Of a stretch of DNA of 12,740 nucleotides, positions 7,351-12,740 are shown piece by piece. This DNA comes from JAFLBB01 sp040007195. Lineage in GTDB: Bacteria > Acidobacteriota > Terriglobia > Bryobacterales > Bryobacteraceae. Below the pieces are notes generated by a model, which was given only the letters and a program-made list of their open reading frames with translations, had not been told where the DNA came from and made no database searches. The stretch spans positions 1 to 12,740 of the forward strand of contig JBDTVQ010000180.1 in the NCBI GenBank assembly GCA_040007195.1. The letters run 5' to 3'. Numbering within the stretch: position 1 is the stretch's first letter; every line of letters begins with the position of its first letter. A program made the position numbers and the translations under genes.

Positions 7351-8079
7351 TCAATGATCCGATTCGCCCGCTGGCTTCGCGCTGGCGGGCGGTTGTATTT
7401 CTGGTGACTCCCCAACCGGAGGAAGTGGCGCAACTACGGCTTTCGCTTTGTCGCCTTCGGGCTTGCCGTCTGCTTCTTTCCCGTCGGGCTTGGCTTCGGT
7501 GACTTGGGCTCCGGCTTTATCTTCAGGAGATCCGTCACCGCTTCCTCGAATTTCAGTGGATGTAATGTCAGTTCTTTCACTTCGCTTCTCTTTTGCTGGT
7601 TCTAAGTCTAGTGGTGGGGCGTCTGGTATTGGTTCGGAAAATCGAAGGCTATCGATTCCAAGTTGAGTTTTTCTTTTTAGGAATCCTCCGTCGCATGAGT
7701 ATACGCACTCACATTTGAGGCACATTGCAGCTGCGATATGAAAACAGTCCCACTTGCGCCTCCTGTTTTCGCTTATCTGCTCTTCTTTCGGAAGTTTCCC
7801 CTGGTCCTTTACTTGAGCTTCTAGCTTCGCGGCAGTGAGGGCCATTTCCTTCGTGATACCAGAAACTCTCGCCATCTTGCTTAACTTGGATACCGGATCG
7901 GCGGCGACCGTTCCGCGGCGGAAAGACAATACTGAGATCTCCTGCACCGTGATGATCGAAGTGTATATACGGACACCGTTCTTCTTGAGTTCTCGCAGCA
8001 AGGAGCGGATCTGCTTGCCGGTAGGCTCACCGTTCAGCACAGCGATAAACACCGAGCTTTCAAAATATACAGATTCCAC
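7351..8079 (-). CDS. PIN-domain putative ribonuclease with long disordered tail
   Basis: Residues 1-147 form a PIN domain. The four acidic positions expected in the active site are Glu7 (in YFESSVFIA), Glu47 (TVQEIS), Asp111 (WDCFHIAAAM) and Asp130 (SCDGGFLKR). Position 7 is nearly always Asp in this family, so Glu is unusual. PIN proteins are Mg2+-dependent nucleases, often VapC-type toxins cutting tRNA or rRNA. Residues 150-242 are a low-complexity tail rich in Pro, Lys, Glu, Asp and Gly, absent from typical VapC toxins of about 130 residues. The start codon is GTG, four bases after the stop of the upstream gene; a GGAGAG ribosome site lies inside the end of that gene. This implies translational coupling to the 295-residue partner. 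A toxin role is inference; no VapB-like antitoxin is seen. Confidence 0.8.
   Translation of the reverse strand: MESVYFESSVFIAVLNGEPTGKQIRSLLRELKKNGVRIYTSIITVQEISVLSFRRGTVAADPVSKLSKMARVSGITKEMALTAAKLEAQVKDQGKLPKEEQISENRRRKWDCFHIAAAMCLKCECVYSCDGGFLKRKTQLGIDSLRFSEPIPDAPPLDLEPAKEKRSERTDITSTEIRGSGDGSPEDKAGAQVTEAKPDGKEADGKPEGDKAKAVVAPLPPVGESPEIQPPASAKPAGESDH
7365..7391 (+). terminator. Hairpin between the convergent passenger genes, possible terminator
   Basis: CGCCCGC (7365-7371) and GCGGGCG (7385-7391) form a perfect 7-bp G+C stem with a 13-base loop, starting 29 bp after the stop of the Bro-N gene. It is followed by GTTGTATTTCTGG, only a weak T-rich stretch. It lies within the last codons of the PIN gene, so it may instead reflect the repeated Pro/Ala codons of the tail. 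Confidence 0.3.
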
Positions 8080-8083
8080 TCAA

Positions 8084-8971
8084 CTACTCTCCGTGCATCT
8101 CCCGCAACAATTGCTCGAAACTTGCGTTGAAATGCTCCTTCGATGCGCCAAACAATTCATCGAACGCGGCCTCATAATCTCGGTTCTCATCCGCGTCGAT
8201 GGACTTAACTACGATTTTTGGAGTATGCGCTTCATAATAGAACGCCCTGCCGTCGATGCGCACTTGCTTTCGAAATAGACTGGATGCCTTAGCTTCCAGG
8301 TCGGCGCTAAACTGGACTCGCCATTTCTCCCCGCTATCAATCCGAAGCTCTCCCCAGAACTTGTTGCTATCTTGCTCCTGGTTGCGGTCTTTTAGCTCAA
8401 AGAGCCGTCCATACAGGGTGAGATTGTCCGTAGAAAACGCTGGAGTCAGCGTCGCACGAATTGTCTTTACCGCAGCCTCACCCAGCACGGCGGAGCTACG
8501 AAGTGGCCGCTTGGGAAAATCTTGTTGCTGCGGTCGCTTCATCGTAAATCGAGTTTCCGTTTTGTCGGGTTGCTGAATCTTGGCGATTCGATCCAGGTGC
8601 CGGACTATCTTGTGCTCAAGCGGGTCCGTAAACCTAACCGATGCGGATTGGGAAGCTCCGGCACGACTGAGTTTTTGTACCGTATTCAGCACAGAATCTG
8701 CCGCCATCAAACCGTTCGCAATGTCCCTGGTGATTGCGATCTGCGCCTGGATGCTTCCCTTGCGGAACACAAGTCCATCTCTCCCGGCCAGCACTTCCAA
8801 GCCAAAATCGCCGCTTGCATTCTGCACGCCGCTACGCTTCTGTATGTCTTTGCCCACGGATGCGATCATCTGGCGTACTTCTTCTAAGACGGAAAGCACA
8901 TGGGATAGAGGCAATCGGTGGCGATCAGCCAGCCCGCGTTCAAATTTCACCACGAAGATCGGGTCAGCCAT
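8084..8971 (-). CDS. Unrecognised 295-residue protein, partner of the PIN gene
   Basis: I do not recognise a family. There is no signal peptide, membrane segment or Cys motif, so it is probably cytoplasmic. The N-terminal part (about 1-130) is mixed and partly helical, with GDFGLEVLAGRDGLVFRKGS near 54-73. The middle (about 131-165) is polar with several Gln and Lys. The C-terminal part (about 180-260: NLTLYGRLFELKDRN, KFWGELRI, KWRVQFSADLEAKASSLF, QVRIDGRAFYYEA, KIVVKSI) looks like a small beta-barrel or OB-like domain. The last 35 residues are acidic and probably helical. The ATG at 8971 is preceded by AAGGAG at 8978-8983 with a six-base spacer; an in-frame extension to 9028 is less likely. 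It is followed at four bases by the PIN gene, so it may be an antitoxin, adaptor or substrate-recognition partner (inference). Confidence 0.75.
   Translation of the reverse strand: MADPIFVVKFERGLADRHRLPLSHVLSVLEEVRQMIASVGKDIQKRSGVQNASGDFGLEVLAGRDGLVFRKGSIQAQIAITRDIANGLMAADSVLNTVQKLSRAGASQSASVRFTDPLEHKIVRHLDRIAKIQQPDKTETRFTMKRPQQQDFPKRPLRSSAVLGEAAVKTIRATLTPAFSTDNLTLYGRLFELKDRNQEQDSNKFWGELRIDSGEKWRVQFSADLEAKASSLFRKQVRIDGRAFYYEAHTPKIVVKSIDADENRDYEAAFDELFGASKEHFNASFEQLLREMHGE
8087..8092 (-). promoter_or_regulatory. Ribosome site of the PIN gene inside the upstream gene
   Basis: Read on the minus strand this is GGAGAG, made of the last Gly-Glu codons of the upstream gene. It is separated by seven bases from the GTG start at 8079. 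It decides that non-ATG start and indicates coupled translation of the two genes. Confidence 0.65.
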
Positions 8972-8988
8972 GGCGCACTCCTTTTGAT

Positions 8989-9031
8989 ACACTTGGAGTG
9001 TGCCGTGCGCTGTCGGTGTTGGTAGCACCGA
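8989..9031 (-). promoter_or_regulatory. Two small inverted repeats upstream of the two-gene operon
   Basis: ACACT-TGG-AGTGT (8989-9001) is a perfect 5-bp repeat directly upstream of the ribosome site of the 295-residue protein. TCGGTG-N7-CACCGA (9013-9031) is a perfect 6-bp repeat next to it. They could be operator or leader hairpins controlling the operon. I see no convincing -35/-10 pair in the 122 bp between this gene and the transposase, so the operon may be read from the transposase promoter. Confidence 0.35.
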
Positions 9032-9062
9032 TGGAGGCGGCTAACAGTTTAAGATTTCCAGC

Positions 9063-9082
9063 GGGCCGTGAGATCACGGCCC
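9063..9082. terminator. Strong hairpin just after the transposase gene
   Basis: GGGCCGTGA and its exact complement TCACGGCCC flank GA, giving a 9-bp stem 11 bp beyond the transposase stop codon. No T run follows on the minus strand, so intrinsic termination would be inefficient. It may act as a partial terminator or RNA-stabilising stem between the transposase and the passenger operon. Confidence 0.45.
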
Positions 9083-9093
9083 TTTCCGCTTCT

Positions 9094-10065
9094 TCAAGCC
9101 TTCTTCTTCCCGCATGAGTCCCGGTACATCAACCTCTTTCCCTTGGTCTGGCCGAGCGCCATTGCAGCCCGAACCGCATCGGGCTCACTGCGGGAATTGT
9201 ATCTGAAATCGAACTCCGCGAGGTAGCGGTGCAGATGCTGCTTCCCAACATGGTGATAGACGCCGTTGATTCCGCGCTTCAGGATGCTGAAATAGCCTTC
9301 AACCGTGTTGGTCGAAATCACCACGCCTTCTTCGATGCGAGAGTATTCACCGCGCCGATGATTCACAAGGCTATGCTTCGCCGTGCCGTCGCGCTTCATG
9401 TTGCGGAGTACGGTGCTGGTATCCGTCATCAGGTGTGCCGCATCGTCCACCATCTGCTTAATGATCGGCTTCAGGGTCGTAGAAGTCACTCGCTCAACGT
9501 GCAGAGATTGCACGCGCCCGCCGCGCTGGAGAACAGACACAACGGGAGCCTTGCCCTCGAACGGGCCGGGACGGTCGATAGGCCGTTCGCCGGGCTTGCG
9601 GGTGAAGCCGGGATCGCGGCGTTTGCCGCCCACGTAGGTTTCATCGACTTCAACGATTCCATCTAGCTTCGATGACAAAGGCTCCTGCGTCATGGAATAC
9701 CGAATACGGTGCGCCATGAACCAAGCGCTCTTGTAGGTGATCCCGAGCATACGGTGAAGCTGATGGGCGCTCATGCCCTTCTTGCTGGCGCAAAGGAAGT
9801 GAATCGCCTTTAGCCAAACATTCAGGGCAATGTGGGAATCGGAAAAAATCGTATTCACCGTGACGGTGAACTGCTTCCGGCAAGCGCCGCACTTCCAGAC
9901 ACCCTTGCGGGTGCTGCTTCCGGGCTTGGGAGTCAGTCTGTAACCAATTTCACACTCGCCGCAGTGCGGGCAATCGGCCTTGCCGGTCGGCCAGCGCTGC
10001 GCTTCGAGGAAGTTCCTGGCCGCATCGGGATCGTTGAATCGGGGTTCGCTGAGAATGTCGGCCAT
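9094..10065 (-). CDS. IS1595-family transposase (ISXO2-like DDE domain)
   Basis: The 323-residue protein has the IS1595 layout. An N-terminal zinc ribbon has Cys32-x2-Cys35 (CPHC) and Cys59-x2-Cys62 (CGAC). A helix-turn-helix-like stretch lies at about 95-120 (KKGMSAHQLHRMLGITYKSA). The ISXO2-like catalytic domain follows, with Asp141 (VEVDETYVGGK), Asp215 (HLMTDTS) and the N-x2-E/Lys segment STNTVEGYFSILKR (Asn253, Glu256, Lys263), matching the DDNK pattern described for this family. Its length is normal and no frameshift is seen, so it appears functional. It would cut and join the 26-bp terminal repeats and make the 8-bp duplication seen here. The ATG lies six bases after a predicted -10 box, so its mRNA is probably leaderless. 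Confidence 0.95.
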   Translation of the reverse strand: MADILSEPRFNDPDAARNFLEAQRWPTGKADCPHCGECEIGYRLTPKPGSSTRKGVWKCGACRKQFTVTVNTIFSDSHIALNVWLKAIHFLCASKKGMSAHQLHRMLGITYKSAWFMAHRIRYSMTQEPLSSKLDGIVEVDETYVGGKRRDPGFTRKPGERPIDRPGPFEGKAPVVSVLQRGGRVQSLHVERVTSTTLKPIIKQMVDDAAHLMTDTSTVLRNMKRDGTAKHSLVNHRRGEYSRIEEGVVISTNTVEGYFSILKRGINGVYHHVGKQHLHRYLAEFDFRYNSRSEPDAVRAAMALGQTKGKRLMYRDSCGKKKA

Positions 10066-10071
10066 GTATTC

Positions 10072-10100
10072 ATTGTGCGCCGATTTGGTGGGTTTGTCAA
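10072..10100 (-). promoter_or_regulatory. Transposase promoter overlapping the right terminal repeat
   Basis: On the minus strand TTGACA (10095-10100) is followed by a 17-bp spacer and CACAAT (10072-10077), a consensus -35 and a four-of-six -10 at ideal spacing. Only GAATAC separates the -10 from the start codon at 10065, so transcription should begin at or next to the ATG. The -35 is inside the terminal repeat, so transposase binding at this end could repress its own gene (inference). Confidence 0.75.
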
Positions 10101-10113
10101 GTATATAAGTGCG
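10088..10113 (-). repeat. Right terminal inverted repeat
   Basis: Read inward on the minus strand it starts CGCACTTAT and ends TTGACAAACCCAC. It pairs with 6203-6228 at 21 of 26 positions, including the unbroken 13-base inner block. Confidence 0.85.
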
Positions 10114-10121
10114 AAATTGGT
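10114..10121 (+). repeat. Right copy of 8-bp target site duplication
   Basis: AAATTGGT here is identical and in the same orientation to 6195-6202. It lies 47 bp before the NlpC/P60 start codon, which places the insertion in that gene's upstream region. Confidence 0.85.
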
Positions 10122-10168
10122 ACTAGACAAGCCCCCCCAACCCGGTATACCCTAACGGAACCGTCACG

Positions 10169-11149
10169 ATGCGGACTGCTACCCTCATCTTGACCCTGTT
10201 CACCCTCTGGGTCACAGGTCTCTCAGCCGCACATGTTGCGGTCAAAAGCCCTGCGCCAAAAAAGAGCTCCGCCAAGCCGTCTACGCGTAAAGCATCGGCG
10301 AAACGGATCACTCCAAAGACGAAAGCAGCCCCGCGCAAGACTACCGCCAAGAAGATTGCCCCCAAGCGGATTGCTCCGAGCAGACGCTCCGTCTCCAGCA
10401 AGCACGCGACCTCCACGAAGAAAGCGGCTCCCAAGAAGATTGCCGCGAACAAGGTCGCGCCGAAGCGTATCGCTCCAAAGCGCGGCAGCACTACTGGGCG
10501 ACGCCGTAGCGTGAAGGCCACCCCGGTGAAGTTCGTGGCGGGCGAGCGCATTCTCGAACCGATTTCCTGCGCCAGCAAGCAAACGGCGCCCGACACGGTG
10601 GCTCTGTGCACAGATTGTCCGGATCATGCTTTGTCTGAAGCATATGCGCTTATCGGATTGAAATATAAGCGCGGCGGCACGTCGCAGGAAACCGGAATGG
10701 ACTGTTCCGGGTTTACCCAACATGTTTACCGGCAGTCGTGCAATGTCGCGCTGCCACGGTCAGCGAGCCAGCAGTTTGAAGTCGGCCAGCCGACCGAGAA
10801 AGAGGATCTGCTGCGCGGTGATCTCGTCTTCTTTAGATCCCGGCGCGGCTGGCATGTGGGTATCTATACCGGAGACGGTCAGTTCATCCATTCCCCGAAC
10901 CGCCGCAGCGCAGTCAAAATCTCTTCCCTCAGCGCCGCGTACTACCGCAAGACTTACCTCGGCGCCCGCCGCCTGACGCAGAACCTCATCGAGCCGATCT
11001 CAGTACAGCCGCCCGCCCTGAGCGAACCGCTTCCCGACTCACCCGCCTTAACCGATGCCGATGCAGATGCGGCCGGCGATGAAGCTGCCGACGATGACGA
11101 GGCAGCCGAAGCGGCCGGCGAAACCCCGGCCGGTAATGGCGTAAACTAG
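10169..11149 (+). CDS. Secreted NlpC/P60 peptidase with histone-like linker and acidic tail
   Basis: The 326-residue protein has a signal peptide (about 1-20). Residues 25-120 are a Lys/Ala/Pro-rich, histone H1-like region with repeats such as KKIAPKRIAP. An NlpC/P60 domain follows at about 155-268, with catalytic Cys179 (MDCSGF), His229 (WHVGIY) and third-site His241 (FIHSP). Residues 294-319 are a strongly acidic Asp/Glu/Ala tail. NlpC/P60 enzymes cut gamma-D-glutamyl-diamino acid bonds in peptidoglycan, so it probably acts on stem peptides in the periplasm. The basic linker may tether it to the wall or other polyanions, with the acidic tail as a counter-charge (inference). Cys134, Cys147 and Cys150 just before the domain could form a disulfide. 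The ribosome site is weak (CGGAAC), and the transposon end lies 55 bp upstream of the start codon, so native expression may be altered. Confidence 0.88.
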   Translation: MRTATLILTLFTLWVTGLSAAHVAVKSPAPKKSSAKPSTRKASAKRITPKTKAAPRKTTAKKIAPKRIAPSRRSVSSKHATSTKKAAPKKIAANKVAPKRIAPKRGSTTGRRRSVKATPVKFVAGERILEPISCASKQTAPDTVALCTDCPDHALSEAYALIGLKYKRGGTSQETGMDCSGFTQHVYRQSCNVALPRSASQQFEVGQPTEKEDLLRGDLVFFRSRRGWHVGIYTGDGQFIHSPNRRSAVKISSLSAAYYRKTYLGARRLTQNLIEPISVQPPALSEPLPDSPALTDADADAAGDEAADDDEAAEAAGETPAGNGVN

Positions 11150-11221
11150 CCCGGCTGACCCGCTCCACAAAATTTTATCGGCAATTGTCGAGACTCCCAT
11201 CTACGCTCCGACTACCCTGTG

Positions 11222-11228
11222 AAAGGAG
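11222..11228 (+). promoter_or_regulatory. Ribosome site deciding the YCII start
   Basis: AAAGGAG lies ten bases before ATG 11239. An in-frame ATG at 11185 would place this strong site inside coding sequence and add 18 residues unlike the family N-terminus, so 11239 is preferred. Confidence 0.7.
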
Positions 11229-11238
11229 CAGTTCACCC

Positions 11239-11622
11239 ATGAAATATATGCTGTTGATGACCGGCACCAAGGCCGATTTCGACTGGTACGCCCAGTGGCC
11301 GAAGGAGGCTCTTGCAGCGTATGGCGCCTTCATGCATTCATTCAACCAAGAGTTGAGAACTTCCGGGAAACTTGTGGCAGCAGAAGGTCTTACATTTCCG
11401 CAAGAAGCGAAAATTGTGCGAGCCGGGAAGAAGGGAGAACCCGTGACCGACGGCGTCTTCCCTGAAGCAAAAGAGTTCCTTGCCGGATTCTGGATCGTTG
11501 AGGTGGCAAGCGCCGAAGAGGCATACCAGCTGGCGGCACGCGTCTCGAGCGCACCGGGAAACAAGGAACGCGGCAACCAGCCGATTGAGGTGCGCCAGGT
11601 GATGAGCGGCCCACCCGCGTAG
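11239..11622 (+). CDS. YCII-related (DGPF-type) domain protein
   Basis: The 127-residue product is one compact YCII-like ferredoxin-fold domain. It begins MKYMLLMTGTKAD, the usual N-terminal strand. The signature region is PVTDGVFPEAKEFLAGFWIV at about 68-87; relatives normally read TDGPF, so Pro is replaced by Val73 here. It ends with an IEVRQV strand. The family is small and cytoplasmic; members are often found beside ECF sigma factors and are mostly without a proven reaction, although YciI-like relatives have been linked to lyase or dehalogenase chemistry. No sigma factor gene is in the window. It converges on the next gene with a 10-bp gap. Confidence 0.85.
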   Translation: MKYMLLMTGTKADFDWYAQWPKEALAAYGAFMHSFNQELRTSGKLVAAEGLTFPQEAKIVRAGKKGEPVTDGVFPEAKEFLAGFWIVEVASAEEAYQLAARVSSAPGNKERGNQPIEVRQVMSGPPA

Positions 11623-11632
11623 CAGACCGAAG

Positions 11633-12235
11633 TTACGGCTGCTGGGCGGTGAACTCTCCGATGCGAACCGCTGCGGTTGGCACGGCACCCACGCACGTTG
11701 CCGGCGGCACCGCCAGGATGGCACCGACTACAGAGGTGAATGGTTCCGGGCTGACCACGACGCGGTTGGCGGGGAGCACCTGGGGCACGGGGACCACGTT
11801 CACCGCCGCGCCCGCGCATGCCGTCGGATAGTCGACCATCACCTGCCGCAGGGCCGCCACTTTCAGCTTTTGGGGTTCGGTCAACAACGCTTGGACGGCC
11901 GCGATGACCTTTGCTCGCTCGCGGTCCAACTCGCGGCGGATTCCTTCCAATTCGAGATAGCGCAAGCCCAGTGCCATGGGATCCAGATTCTCCCGCTGCG
12001 TTTCCTGCACGATCTCAATCTGCACCTGAATCTGGCGCGCGGACTTTGCCGCCTGAAACTGCGCCAGCCCGGCGTTCAGCGCCAAAACCCGGCCCACCTG
12101 CTCATCGGTGAGCCCGATGTACTGCTTTACCTGGGGTGGAAACAGCAACTCGCGAATCGGAGGCAGCGTCGGCACCTGTGCCGATGCGATCGCGCCCGAA
12201 AACAGAAGGAGGCCGATTGCCTGGAATCTGGTCAT
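11633..12235 (-). CDS. Secreted Spy/LTXXQ-like periplasmic protein, hypothetical
   Basis: The 200-residue product has a signal peptide (about 1-19, ending AIASA before QVP). The mature part is mostly helical at about 28-135, with IGLTDEQVGRVLALN near 40-54 and ALLTEPQKLKV near 116-126. These paired LT-x-x-Q-like motifs in an alpha-helical secreted protein recall Spy/CpxP envelope chaperones and metal-sensing periplasmic proteins. The C-terminal 65 residues are rich in Val, Pro and Ala with two Cys, and are not part of that fold. The reading frame can be extended to a TTG at 12250, but the ATG at 12235 sits right at the signal peptide and is chosen; neither has a clear ribosome site. The function is inferred only from general form. 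Confidence 0.65.
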   Translation of the reverse strand: MTRFQAIGLLLFSGAIASAQVPTLPPIRELLFPPQVKQYIGLTDEQVGRVLALNAGLAQFQAAKSARQIQVQIEIVQETQRENLDPMALGLRYLELEGIRRELDRERAKVIAAVQALLTEPQKLKVAALRQVMVDYPTACAGAAVNVVPVPQVLPANRVVVSPEPFTSVVGAILAVPPATCVGAVPTAAVRIGEFTAQQP

Positions 12236-12277
12236 GAGGACATCGTACAAGAATGCATGGCGTTTGATGGTGGGAGG

Positions 12278-12370
12278 GCGCTGGGCAGGTGCTGGTGTTG
12301 GTTCGGTGCGGCGCTGGGCAGGTGGGGTGCGGGGCAGGTGTTGGTGTTGGTTCGGCGCTGGGGCAGCAGG
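12278..12370. repeat. Imperfect G-rich repeats between two minus-strand genes
   Basis: A 24-base segment starting GGGCAGGTG occurs at 12283-12306 and at 12332-12355 with one mismatch, 49 bp apart. GCGCTGGGCAGGTG occurs at 12278 and 12311, and a diverged GCGCTGGGGCAG at 12355. The plus strand is very G-rich here. The array fills most of the 146-bp gap between cutA and the Spy-like gene and holds no supported gene. It could affect readthrough or form a G-quadruplex (inference). Confidence 0.75.
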
Positions 12371-12381
12371 AGGCGGCCAAC

Positions 12382-12705
12382 CTAAGAGCCGGTCAGTTCG
12401 TGGTCAAGCCATTGCAGGTAGCCAGGAGCGCCGTCGACGATCGGAAGGGCAATGATTTCCGGGGTGGAGTAGGAGTGGTGCCGGGCGATTTCGGCGCGGA
12501 GGCGGTCGAAGAGGGGGCGGGAGGACTTGATGAAGACCAGGGTTTCGGTGGATTCCTCGGTGGCGCCCTGCCAGTGATAGAGGCTCTGGACGGCGGGAAG
12601 GAGTTGGACACAGGCGGCGAGGTGGAGGCCGAGGAGGTGGCGGGCGATTTTGCTGGCTTCTTCTTGGGAGGAGCAGGTTGTAATTGCGACGATCTTATCT
12701 GTCAT
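12382..12705 (-). CDS. cutA: CutA divalent-cation tolerance protein
   Basis: The 107-residue protein is full length for CutA1, a small, very stable trimeric ferredoxin-fold protein of cytoplasm or periplasm. Diagnostic parts in order are ITTCSSQEEASKIARHLLG (about 8-26), AACVQLLPAVQSLYHWQG (30-47), the acidic EEST turn followed by LVFIKSS (56-62), HHSYSTPEIIALPI (76-89) and YLQWLDHEL at the end. In E. coli, mutation of cutA alters tolerance to copper and other divalent cations, but its biochemical role is still unclear. There is no signal peptide. No clear ribosome site precedes the ATG at 12705. Its minus-strand neighbour downstream is separated by a repeat-filled gap, so co-transcription is uncertain. 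Confidence 0.93.
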   Translation of the reverse strand: MTDKIVAITTCSSQEEASKIARHLLGLHLAACVQLLPAVQSLYHWQGATEESTETLVFIKSSRPLFDRLRAEIARHHSYSTPEIIALPIVDGAPGYLQWLDHELTGS

Positions 12706-12717
12706 GAATAGTTTGAG

Positions 12718-12727
12718 AGAAATTTCT
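12718..12727. promoter_or_regulatory. 10-bp palindrome upstream of cutA
   Basis: AGAAATTTCT is a perfect palindrome 12 bp upstream of the cutA start codon. It could be an operator half of a longer site that continues beyond the window, but it is short and A+T-rich and may be chance. Confidence 0.2.
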
Positions 12728-12740
12728 TGTGGCGCTTTTT

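Larger units (their letters stand above)
6203..10113 (-). mobile_element. IS1595-family transposon with three passenger genes
   Basis: The element is 3911 bp. Its ends are 26-bp imperfect inverted repeats (21 of 26 identical), both starting CGCA and both containing TTGACAAACCCAC. A perfect 8-bp direct repeat flanks it. Inside, from the left, are a Bro-N/DinD-like gene (plus), a PIN-domain gene, its upstream partner and an IS1595-type transposase (all minus), with the transposase next to the right end. IS1595 members with passenger genes are known, so the architecture fits the family; this gene set is not one I recognise. Base composition is visibly less G+C-rich than in the flanking host genes, as expected for transferred DNA. 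Ends, duplication and transposase motifs all appear intact, so it may still be mobile. Confidence 0.85.

Noticed and set aside
8972..9028. Upstream ATG extension of the 295-residue protein
   Set aside because: The ribosome site AAGGAG at 8978-8983 would fall inside the coding region, and the added 19 residues overlap the small inverted repeats.
12236..12250. TTG start for the Spy-like protein
   Set aside because: It would add five residues before the signal peptide with no ribosome site; ATG 12235 is simpler, though not certain.

Overview
The window looks like a piece of an Acidobacteriota chromosome, most likely from the Bryobacterales/Solibacter side. The best clue is a 1057-residue Oar-like receptor with a carboxypeptidase-regulatory domain in front of a TonB-type plug and barrel, a family greatly expanded in that phylum. 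The host genes are G+C-rich. This assignment is inference from gene content; there is no rRNA or other phylogenetic marker here.

Layout. Bases 1-309 are upstream sequence with a 15-bp tandem repeat and a 17-bp palindrome. Two plus-strand outer-membrane genes follow, 13 bp apart: the Oar-like receptor (310-3483) and a small beta-barrel protein (3497-4237). Converging on them is a minus-strand membrane Fe-S oxidoreductase resembling ETF:menaquinone oxidoreductase (4312-6147). On the far side of the mobile element are an NlpC/P60 cell-wall hydrolase with a histone-like linker (10169-11149), a YCII-family protein (11239-11622), a secreted Spy/LTXXQ-like protein (11633-12235, minus) and CutA (12382-12705, minus).

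Between the Fe-S oxidoreductase and the NlpC/P60 gene sits the main find: an intact-looking IS1595-family transposon, 6203-10113 (3911 bp). It has imperfect 26-bp terminal inverted repeats (21/26 identical) and is flanked by a perfect 8-bp direct repeat, AAATTGGT, the target duplication length known for this family. It carries the transposase and three passenger genes: a Bro-N/DinD-like protein on the plus strand, and on the minus strand a two-gene, translationally coupled operon of an unrecognised 295-residue protein followed by a PIN-domain protein with a disordered tail. The transposase promoter lies partly inside the right terminal repeat and points to a leaderless transcript.

How the parts work together. 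Without the element and one copy of the duplication, the two flanking genes would diverge from a shared gap of about 100 bp, so the insertion split a divergent promoter region. The unknown protein and the PIN protein are very likely made together and are the best candidates here for an undescribed two-component (toxin-antitoxin-like or defence-like) module; their function cannot be read from sequence alone.
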